From NCBI GenBank assembly GCA_003243865.1, contig QHBQ01000291.1, positions 1 through 7,136 on the forward strand: a DNA stretch of 7,136 nt. Direction: 5' to 3'. Positions within the stretch are counted from its first letter, which is position 1. Every line of letters begins with the position of its first letter. The notes below the pieces were generated by a model. The model saw only the letters and a list, made by a program, of their open reading frames with translations. It made no database searches and was not told where the DNA came from. Source of the DNA: Candidatus Chloroheliales bacterium. Lineage in GTDB: Bacteria; Chloroflexota; Chloroflexia; QHBQ01. Of this stretch, positions 1-4,107 are shown piece after piece. A program made the translations under genes and the position numbers.

Positions 1-218
1 AGCAGGTCGGGGGTGAATTGCACCCGCTTGAACTCAGCGTTGATCAGGTAGGCAAGGGTGCGGGCCATCAGCGTCTTGGCAGTGCCGGGCACGCCCTCGA
101 GCAGCACATGGCCGCCACTGAGCAGAGCAATCACCATCAGGGCAAACGCCTCGTCCTGACCGACGATGACCTTGCGTCGCTCCTGGTCAATCGCTGCGTA
201 GATATCGCGGGTTATCAA
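1..218 (-). CDS. MoxR-family AAA+ ATPase, N-terminal part (partial, 3' end outside window)
   Basis: The minus strand reads 72 codons from a TTG at 218-216 to the window edge without a stop. The product starts (M)[20 protein letters not shown] and contains a MoxR-type Walker A, GVPGTAKT, at residues 42-49, followed by [20 protein letters not shown]. The V-I-V-G-Q-D/E segment before Walker A and the R-x-Q-F-T-P-D-L segment after it are characteristic of MoxR ATPases. These are chaperone-like AAA+ proteins that usually sit beside DUF58 or von Willebrand factor A genes and help assemble or activate partner complexes. Walker B, the sensors and any such neighbours lie outside the window. The start is inferred: the in-frame stop upstream (TAA near 293) is followed by no ATG or GTG, so TTG is the first usable start, with a G-rich stretch (GGTGGGGGT) just before it. 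Family is secure; the exact start is less so. Confidence 0.9.
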   Translation of the reverse strand, partial: MITRDIYAAIDQERRKVIVGQDEAFALMVIALLSGGHVLLEGVPGTAKTLMARTLAYLINAEFKRVQFTPDL

Positions 219-242
219 GTTCGTACCCCCACCATCAGGGAT

Positions 243-274
243 GTTGAAAGTTGAAAGTTGAAAGTTGAAGGTTG
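243..274. repeat. Tandem heptamer array (GTTGAAA), left copy
   Basis: Three perfect GTTGAAA units are followed by GTTGAAG and a partial GTTG. The array lies between the moxR-like start and its probable promoter. It is the inverted counterpart of the array at 364-395, and the two could pair over an 89-nt spacer. Short tandem arrays of this kind are scattered in some genomes; no function is evident from the sequence. Confidence 0.9.
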
Positions 275-287
275 GATTGGCTAGGCC

Positions 288-316
288 ATTATACCTGCTG
301 CGTATCTCAGGCGCAA
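288..316 (-). promoter_or_regulatory. Putative sigma70-type promoter of the moxR-like gene
   Basis: On the minus strand TTGCGC (316-311) and a consensus TATAAT (293-288) are separated by 17 bp. Transcription would start near 281, giving a leader of about 63 nt before the TTG start. The GTTGAAA-type repeat array at 243-274 falls inside that leader. The -35 box matches consensus only in TTG, so the call rests mainly on the perfect -10 and the spacing. Confidence 0.45.
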
Positions 317-363
317 ATCAAGCTCTCCTGCCAGGGAGAGTGCCATTCTGCATTATCACCTTC

Positions 364-395
364 TTTCAACTTTTAACTTTCAACTCTCAACTTTT
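364..395. repeat. Tandem heptamer array (TTTCAAC and variants), right copy, inverted relative to 243-274
   Basis: The units read TTTCAAC, TTTTAAC, TTTCAAC, TCTCAAC and then TTTT, so they are the complement of the GTTGAAA units of the left array, with two point variants. The array ends 11 bp before the -35 box proposed for the USP-GpgS gene. The spacer between the arrays also holds a small hairpin (CTCTCC at 323-328 with GGAGAG at 335-340) that has no T-run and is not a convincing terminator. Confidence 0.85.
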
Positions 396-406
396 CGGCC
401 TTCATC

Positions 407-436
407 TTGCCTGCTGCTCCGTTTGCATGGTACAAT
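407..436 (+). promoter_or_regulatory. Putative sigma70-type promoter of the USP-GpgS gene
   Basis: TTGCCT (407-412, 4 of 6 consensus) and TACAAT (431-436, 5 of 6) are separated by 18 bp. They would start transcription near 443, giving a leader of about 57 nt. A strong ribosome binding site, AGAGGAG at 487-493, lies 6 bp before the ATG at 500. Confidence 0.5.
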
Positions 437-499
437 AGGGTAACAATGGGGTGGGAGGCAACGGCGCCGCAATCTTGAGTAGCTAAAGAGGAGCAGAAC

Positions 500-2542
500 A
501 TGAACCCAGCAGGCGGTGAGCGGCAGGGTAGTATCATTGTAGCGTTGCAGATGCCGGAGCGGGAAGCGGCGGCGCTGCAGTTGGCGAAGGCGGTGGCGCA
601 GGCGTGGGGCAGCAGGCTGGTGCTGGCTGCGACGGTGGAGGTGGCAGCCGGGGAGTCGTTGAGCGAAGGGACGATTCGCGCCCAGGAGTTGCGCCAGCAA
701 TTGGCCGCGCTGATCGAAACCCGCACCAACGCGATAGCAGCCAAAAGTCATGCGCCCGCCGTAGCAGGCACTGAACCAGGCGGACGCGGCGGACAGGGCG
801 TTCGCACCGTCGTGCGCGTTGGGCGCGAACGTTGGGCCGAGCTATGCGAACTGGCGGTAGAGGAGCGGGCCGCGCTGCTGGTGATTGCCCTCGACAGCGT
901 GATAGATCCCAACGCGCCGCTGCTGCTCGGCAGTACGGCGATTGAGCAGGCGCTGGCCGACGCGCCTTGCGATGTGGCGCTGGTGCGGGGGGCGCAGGCG
1001 CATAGCAGCGGGCAGGCGGGCGATGTGTTGCTCGCGGTGCGCGGCGGCCCCCACGCCGAGCTTGCCCTCGACATCTCCGAGGCCCTCTCCCTCACTGAGC
1101 CAGAGTCAATCATTACCACCCTGCACGTAGTGCGCCAGGATATGCCAGCGGTGCAGCAGGTCTACGAAGAGATACCCTATAACCGCCTGCGCTCACGACT
1201 GGTGGCGAGCCGACGGGTGCGGCGGCGGCAGATTGCCAGCCGCAATGTGCAGCAGGCGGTACTGAGCGAGGCGGCGCGGCATGACTGGATCGTGCTGGGT
1301 GTTGGCGCAAACGAACGGGGCAAGCAGCTACCCGGCATTAGCCCGCTGGCGCGGGCGCTGGGGCCAATTCCGGCGGCGGCTTTGGCAAGCGTGGCGAGCA
1401 ACATCGCCCTGGTCAAGACCCGCCGCCCGGTCGCACCGGAGATTAGCCAGTACCGTGCCGCCTCAGTCAACAGCTTCGCGCTCGAGCCCGAAACCCTGTC
1501 GCTGCTGGTGGATAAGTGGTTCGCGGAGAATACCTTCCATGCCAACGAGTTCCGCGACCTCGACCGACTGGTGGCAATGAAGAAGAGCCAGGGGCTGACC
1601 ATCAGCCTCGGCCTACCCGCGCTGAACGAGGAGGCGACTATTGGCAGTGTTATCAGCGTGCTGAAGGAGGCGCTGTACGAGCGGGTGCCGTTGCTCGACG
1701 AGATCGTGCTGATTGACAGCAACTCGGAGGACCGTACCCGCGAGATTGGTCGCGAACTGGAGGTGCCGGTCTATATCCACCAGCAGGCGCTACCCGAAGC
1801 GGGCGCACCGCTGAACGGCAAGGGCGAGACCCTGTGGAAGAGCCTGCACCTGCTGAAGGGCGACATCATCGTTTGGGTGGATACCGACATCACCAACATG
1901 ACCCCGCAGTTCGTCTACGGGCTGCTTGGGCCGCTGCTGGCCGAGCCGCGCATCAAGTACGTGAAGGGTTACTATCAGCGCCCAATCAAGTCGGGAACGA
2001 TCCTGGCCGAGGAGGGCGGTGGGCGCGTCACCGAGCTAACCGCCCGCCCGCTGTTCAACCTCTTCTATCCTCAACTGTCGGGTCTGATCCAGCCGCTCAG
2101 TGGCGAGTACGCCGGGCGGCGCGAGGTGCTGGAGCAACTACCCTTCTTCAGCGGCTACGGAGTGGAGGCTGGCCTGCTGATTGACCTGCTGGAACGCTAC
2201 GGCCTCAGCGCCATCGGCCAGGTCAACCTCGGCCAGCGCATCCACCGCAACCAATCGCTGCGCGCCCTCAGCACGATGTCATTTGCGATCATGCAGGTGA
2301 TACTGGAGCGGATTGACCAGCATCGCGGCACTAGCCTGCTGGCGGGCATCAACCGCAGCATGAAGTTGATCAAGTTCGCCGACGACCAACTCTCGCTCGA
2401 ACTGAAGGCCGTCCACGACACTGAGCGACCCGCCATCGCCACCATCCCCGCCTACTGCCAGGCGCGGGAGGCGCATAGGGCAGCAGCCTCCAGCGGAAAA
2501 ACGGATGCCGCCAACGGACTGTTCAACGGACCAACGGAGTAA
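500..2542 (+). CDS. gpgS: Tandem universal-stress-protein domains fused to glucosyl-3-phosphoglycerate synthase (GT81, GT-A fold)
   Basis: The 680-residue product has three parts. Residues about 10-163 and 174-306 look like two USP domains: each starts with a hydrophobic strand (SIIVAL; DVLLAV) and ends in a USP-like segment (LLLGSTAIEQALADAPCDVALV; ASVASNIALVK). Residues about 365-605 match glucosyl-3-phosphoglycerate synthases such as mycobacterial GpgS: PALNEE (373-378), DSNSEDRT (406-413), QALPE (429-433), GKGETLW (440-446), the metal/nucleotide-sugar DxD motif as DTD (461-463), GGRVTELTARPL (507-518), LSGEYAGRREVL (533-544), YGVEAGLL (553-560) and HRN (582-584). GpgS transfers glucose from a nucleotide sugar to 3-phosphoglycerate, the first step to the compatible solute glucosylglycerate. 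Mannosyl transfer cannot be excluded. The phosphatase GpgP is not in the window. The ATG has a good ribosome site (AGAGGAG, 6-bp spacing). The last 11 residues are encoded by a repeat and are probably not part of the fold. No membrane segment is seen, so the protein should be cytosolic. Confidence 0.88.
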   Translation: MNPAGGERQGSIIVALQMPEREAAALQLAKAVAQAWGSRLVLAATVEVAAGESLSEGTIRAQELRQQLAALIETRTNAIAAKSHAPAVAGTEPGGRGGQGVRTVVRVGRERWAELCELAVEERAALLVIALDSVIDPNAPLLLGSTAIEQALADAPCDVALVRGAQAHSSGQAGDVLLAVRGGPHAELALDISEALSLTEPESIITTLHVVRQDMPAVQQVYEEIPYNRLRSRLVASRRVRRRQIASRNVQQAVLSEAARHDWIVLGVGANERGKQLPGISPLARALGPIPAAALASVASNIALVKTRRPVAPEISQYRAASVNSFALEPETLSLLVDKWFAENTFHANEFRDLDRLVAMKKSQGLTISLGLPALNEEATIGSVISVLKEALYERVPLLDEIVLIDSNSEDRTREIGRELEVPVYIHQQALPEAGAPLNGKGETLWKSLHLLKGDIIVWVDTDITNMTPQFVYGLLGPLLAEPRIKYVKGYYQRPIKSGTILAEEGGGRVTELTARPLFNLFYPQLSGLIQPLSGEYAGRREVLEQLPFFSGYGVEAGLLIDLLERYGLSAIGQVNLGQRIHRNQSLRALSTMSFAIMQVILERIDQHRGTSLLAGINRSMKLIKFADDQLSLELKAVHDTERPAIATIPAYCQAREAHRAAASSGKTDAANGLFNGPTE

Positions 2543-2546
2543 ACGG
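2507..2546. repeat. 40-bp direct repeat, copy 1, containing the stop codon of the USP-GpgS gene
   Basis: The 40 bp starting GCCGCCAACGGACTGTTCAA are repeated exactly at 2580-2619, 73 bp downstream. Each copy contains AACGGA three times. Copy 1 encodes residues 670-680 (AANGLFNGPTE) and the TAA stop of the USP-GpgS gene, so the repeat has set the present C-terminus. Confidence 0.95.
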
Positions 2547-2579
2547 TTGGCGGTGGTTGGCTGGTTTTCATCCTACCCA

Positions 2580-2619
2580 GCCGCCAACGGACTGTTCAAC
2601 GGACCAACGGAGTAAACGG
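2580..2619. repeat. 40-bp direct repeat, copy 2 (non-coding)
   Basis: This is an exact copy of 2507-2546. It runs directly into a GC-rich hairpin repeat. The 33 bp between the copies (2547-2579) contain a weak inverted repeat, GGCTGG (2559-2564) with CCAGCC (2577-2582), but no T-run, so I do not call a terminator for the upstream gene. Confidence 0.95.
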
Positions 2620-2621
2620 AT

Positions 2622-2648
2622 GTAGGGGTGGGCGGTGGCCCGCCCCGG
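2622..2648. repeat. GC-rich REP-like hairpin starting GTAGGGG
   Basis: GGGGTGGGC (2625-2633) and GCCCGCCCC (2638-2646) form a 9-bp stem with one T-G wobble around a GGTG loop. The leading GTAGGGG is shared with the ends of the element at 2688-2858, which points to one family of intergenic palindromic repeats. There is no T-run, so it is unlikely to be a classical terminator. Confidence 0.7.
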
Positions 2649-2687
2649 TAAAGCGCCTCAATGCTCATCGCCAGCGACAATCTTGAC

Positions 2688-2858
2688 GTAGGGGCGAATC
2701 GCATACGCCCTCGTGAAGCAGCGCATAAGGTTAATCGCAGGCAACGAACAGCGGCCAGCGGACTTGAAAGCGGACAAGCGGACAGCATACTGCCGAATGA
2801 GGGCTACGGTCACGACGAGCCTAAGCTGGGCAGCAGGGCGTATACCATACGCCCCTAC
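2688..2858. repeat. MITE-like or REP-pair element, 171 bp, with inverted terminal repeats
   Basis: The left end GTAGGGGCGAATCGCATACG (continuing CCC) at 2688-2710 and the reverse complement of the right end at 2836-2858 agree at 20 of 23 positions. The right end is itself a perfect hairpin (GGGCGTAT 2836-2843, ATACGCCC 2847-2854, loop ACC). The left end pairs only GGGCG with CGCCC. Inside lie three AGCGGAC units (2757-2763, 2769-2775, 2777-2783). No open frame inside resembles a transposase, and no target-site duplication is visible. It could be a non-autonomous mobile element or simply two REP-type hairpins in inverted orientation. With its neighbours it accounts for most of the gene-free stretch 2543-2960. 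Confidence 0.55.
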
Positions 2859-2872
2859 AGGATTTCACGGTT

Positions 2873-2894
2873 GTGCAAAATGATGAAATTGCAC
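2873..2894. promoter_or_regulatory. Inverted repeat upstream of the DUF4258/YgiT promoter
   Basis: GTGCAA (2873-2878) and TTGCAC (2889-2894) are perfect 6-bp inverted arms with a 10-bp spacer. The centre lies about 32 bp, roughly three helical turns, upstream of the centre of the inverted repeat that overlaps the promoter. It could be a second operator, but two short palindromes close together can also arise by chance. Confidence 0.3.
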
Positions 2895-2902
2895 CCCAGT
2901 AA

Positions 2903-2931
2903 TGTACCACCTTGCATTTGTGTGGTATAAT
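2903..2931 (+). promoter_or_regulatory. Extended -10 promoter with overlapping operator-like inverted repeat
   Basis: A consensus TATAAT at 2926-2931 is preceded by TGG, forming an extended -10 (TGnTATAAT), which explains the weak -35 (TGTACC, 2903-2908, 17-bp spacing). TACCAC (2905-2910) and GTGGTA (2922-2927) are perfect inverted arms with an 11-bp spacer. One arm covers the -35 region and the other the start of the -10, so a protein bound here would block RNA polymerase, as in autorepressed toxin-antitoxin operons. Transcription would start near 2938, about 23 nt before the GTG start. Confidence 0.6.
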
Positions 2932-2960
2932 AACTGCATAATAGCTTGAGAGGTCGCCCC

Positions 2961-3242
2961 GTGTATGAAGAAGAATTGCGGCAAATGCGAGAGTGCGTTC
3001 ATCGAGGACGCCTTCTACTCTCAGAACACGCGCTCCAGCGAATGCAAGAGCGCCGACTAGGTATCTACGATGTCGAGCGAACCATACGTACGGGCCGCAT
3101 AATCAAACAGCAAAGGGACAGCATCACTGGGGAACTCAAGTATATCGTTCGAGGGCAGCCATATGCTCTTTTCCACGTCGAGGTAGTAGTGAAGTTCACC
3201 ACAAACAAATGGCTTAAAGTTCTTACTGTGTACAGAGTCTAG
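2961..3242 (+). CDS. DUF4258 family protein, probable toxin of a toxin-antitoxin pair
   Basis: The 93-residue product resembles DUF4258 proteins: LLSEHALQRMQERRLGIYDV near the N-terminus (H-A-L-x-R-M-x-E-R signature), a central GELKYIVRGQ strand, and a C-terminal VKFTTNKWLKVLTVYRV ending. Such proteins are often found beside short YgiT-type zinc-finger genes, as here, and are regarded as toxin-like; the biochemical activity is not shown by this sequence. I chose the GTG at 2961 because AGAGG (2949-2953) sits 7 bp before it. An in-frame TTG at 2946 would add five residues but has no ribosome site and would lie only about 8 nt from the predicted transcript start. The next gene begins 12 bp downstream. 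Base composition is visibly less GC-rich than in the USP-GpgS gene, which fits acquired DNA. Confidence 0.75.
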   Translation: MYEEELRQMRECVHRGRLLLSEHALQRMQERRLGIYDVERTIRTGRIIKQQRDSITGELKYIVRGQPYALFHVEVVVKFTTNKWLKVLTVYRV

Positions 3243-3254
3243 GAAGGGGTAACC

Positions 3255-3524
3255 ATGCTAAAAGACATCTGCGGCGAAGAGGGTGGCGAGATCATCCGGG
3301 TAACCAAAGTTTTTGGTGAGGGCGATGATATGCTGATCATCGAAAACATCCCCATGATCAGCTGCGCCAATGGTGAAGGCTACTTCACTGCAGAGACACT
3401 GCACGAGATCGAGGGTATGAAGATGCATCGTGATGTTTTCGCTACTAAACGCGAAGTCCTAGTCGCCCGGTTCACTGCCGACGTAAAAGAGGTGGGGGAG
3501 CTTGAGGGAGCTGAGGTCGCCTAG
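3255..3524 (+). CDS. YgiT/MqsA-N-type antitoxin-like protein with degenerate zinc-finger
   Basis: The 89-residue product follows the YgiT-type layout: an N-terminal C-G-x-x-G turn, a beta region (DDMLIIENIPMISC), then YFTAETLHEIEGMKMHRDVF and a charged tail. In the family, zinc is normally held by two CxxC pairs. Here the first pair is reduced to Cys6 (KDICGEEGG) and the second to Cys37 (SCANGEGYF), so two of four ligands are missing. No helix-turn-helix domain like that at the C-terminus of full MqsA is present, so DNA binding would need another route or protein. A strong ribosome site (GGAAGGGG, 3242-3249, 5 bp before the ATG) overlaps the end of the upstream stop. The toxin-first gene order is as in mqsRA. 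The family call is good; whether it still neutralises its partner is unknown. Confidence 0.72.
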   Translation: MLKDICGEEGGEIIRVTKVFGEGDDMLIIENIPMISCANGEGYFTAETLHEIEGMKMHRDVFATKREVLVARFTADVKEVGELEGAEVA

Positions 3525-3527
3525 TTT

Positions 3528-3656
3528 ATGAGAATTGAAATCGAAGCTCTCAGCAGTAATCCTAAGTTCCTCACGTTGATTGAAGAAGCAATGCGTAGCC
3601 TGCGCGAAGAGGGAGGCACGCCAGCGGAGGACTTCCCCCGCGAACCTGGCCTCTGA
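3528..3656 (+). CDS. Small 42-residue protein, third gene of the DUF4258/YgiT operon (function unknown)
   Basis: An ATG at 3528, 3 bp after the stop of the YgiT-like gene, opens a 42-codon frame ending with TGA at 3654-3656. The product begins MRIEIEALSSNPKFLTLIEE and ends with the polar tail GGTPAEDFPREPGL. It looks like one short beta strand followed by a charged amphipathic helix (residues about 12-28), with no Cys and no membrane segment. A purine-rich stretch (GAGGGAG, 3504-3510) could serve as ribosome site but lies further upstream than usual, so expression probably depends on translational coupling. The tight spacing and placement before the terminator region support a real gene. I do not recognise the family. 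It may be an accessory or antitoxin-like peptide, or a chance frame. Confidence 0.5.
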   Translation: MRIEIEALSSNPKFLTLIEEAMRSLREEGGTPAEDFPREPGL

Positions 3657-3671
3657 AGCGATTCGCGCCAG

Positions 3672-3707
3672 ATAAACAAAAAGCCCACGCCATCTCTGGT
3701 GCGGGCC
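3672..3707 (-). terminator. Rho-independent terminator of ssrA
   Basis: On the minus strand, starting 6 nt after the tmRNA CCA end, GGCCCGCACC (3707-3698) and GGCGTGGGCT (3691-3682) form a 10-position stem with one mismatch and two wobbles around a 6-nt loop, followed by TTTTTGTTTATC. The same hairpin could weakly end the converging plus-strand operon, but the T-run on that side is poor. Confidence 0.8.
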
Positions 3708-3713
3708 TTCGTT

Positions 3714-4066
3714 TGGTGGAGATGGGGGGAGTCGAACCCCCGTCCAAAGAGCGTTGTCGCAAATATACTACAAGCTTAGTCAGCGTTTTGCTTTAGCCTG
3801 CGGCACGTCCGCTGACGAACTGGCTGCAGGCAGGCTACCTGGTCTTAGTCAAGGCTTAGGCTGCGCTCGGCCTTGAAGCACCCCGAACTTGATTACGCTG
3901 GCTGCAACCCGTCGGGGTAGGGTTGCAGCACAACGTCGCGCCTAATTAGGCAGCGAGGGCGACTTGATTATAGTTGCCGTTTATTTGTTTGCCTGAGTTT
4001 AACGAGGGTCAAGCGCCTCGGCTTGCAATTTACTAACCTCACTCCCTGTCGAAACCGGGCATCCCC
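3714..4066 (-). ncRNA. ssrA: tmRNA (transfer-messenger RNA)
   Basis: The minus strand starts GGGGATGCCCGGTTTCGACA at 4066 and ends with a tRNA-like T arm (GGGGG-TTCGACT-CCCCC), CATCTCC, A and an encoded CCA at 3714. Bases GGGGATG and CATCTCC form the 7-bp acceptor stem with G-U at the third pair, the identity element for alanyl-tRNA synthetase. The mature RNA is 353 nt, normal for one-piece tmRNA. The internal tag frame ends in VALAA followed by TAA and the palindrome GCCTAATTAGGC of the next hairpin. tmRNA with SmpB enters stalled ribosomes, adds the tag and releases them, marking the peptide for proteolysis. The smpB gene lies about 2.7 kb upstream on the same strand. The 3' end shows no duplicated attachment site in the window. 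Confidence 0.97.
3946..3993 (-). other. tmRNA proteolysis-tag reading frame (GKQINGNYNQVALAA)
   Basis: Reading back from the TAA at 3948-3946 in the only frame giving a hydrophobic ALAA-type end yields 15 codons, starting with GGC at 3993-3991. The shifted frame starting GCA, which would give the common alanine resume codon, meets a stop after three codons. The resume residue is therefore most likely glycine. The exact resume position is inferred from tag length and frame. Confidence 0.75.
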
Positions 4067-4098
4067 GTGTTTGGACCGGCGGTGTTGCCAGTAACTGT

Positions 4099-4107
4099 AT
4101 TATACCA
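4099..4107 (-). promoter_or_regulatory. Extended -10 promoter of ssrA, overlapping the stop codon of the kinase gene
   Basis: On the minus strand TGG (4107-4105) precedes a consensus TATAAT (4104-4099), an extended -10 element. The TAA stop of the upstream kinase gene (4102-4100) lies inside the hexamer. The -35 position (TGGCAC) matches poorly. Transcription would start near 4092, leaving about 26 nt to be removed from the 5' end, the usual job of RNase P. The core TGTGGTATAATA is identical to that of the promoter at 2921-2932. Confidence 0.7.

Noticed and set aside
18..254. 78-codon plus-strand frame
   Set aside because: It lies opposite the MoxR-like coding sequence, which has an unmistakable Walker A; the plus-strand peptide has no recognisable motif.
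2500..2860. CRISPR array
   Set aside because: The repeats are either exact tandem-like copies 73 bp apart or inverted hairpins of unequal spacing; there is no regular repeat-spacer pattern.
2661..2930. 89-codon plus-strand frame in the repeat region
   Set aside because: It is built from the GTAGGGGCG repeat ends and AGCGGAC units, runs into the promoter of the next operon, and has no ribosome site or family resemblance.
2946..2960. TTG at 2946 as the start of the DUF4258 gene
   Set aside because: No ribosome site precedes it and it would be only about 8 nt from the predicted transcript start; GTG at 2961 has AGAGG at good spacing.
3714..3740. Integration scar or duplicated attachment site at the ssrA 3' end
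   Set aside because: ssrA 3' ends are common integration sites, but no second copy of this sequence and no integrase gene are present in the window.
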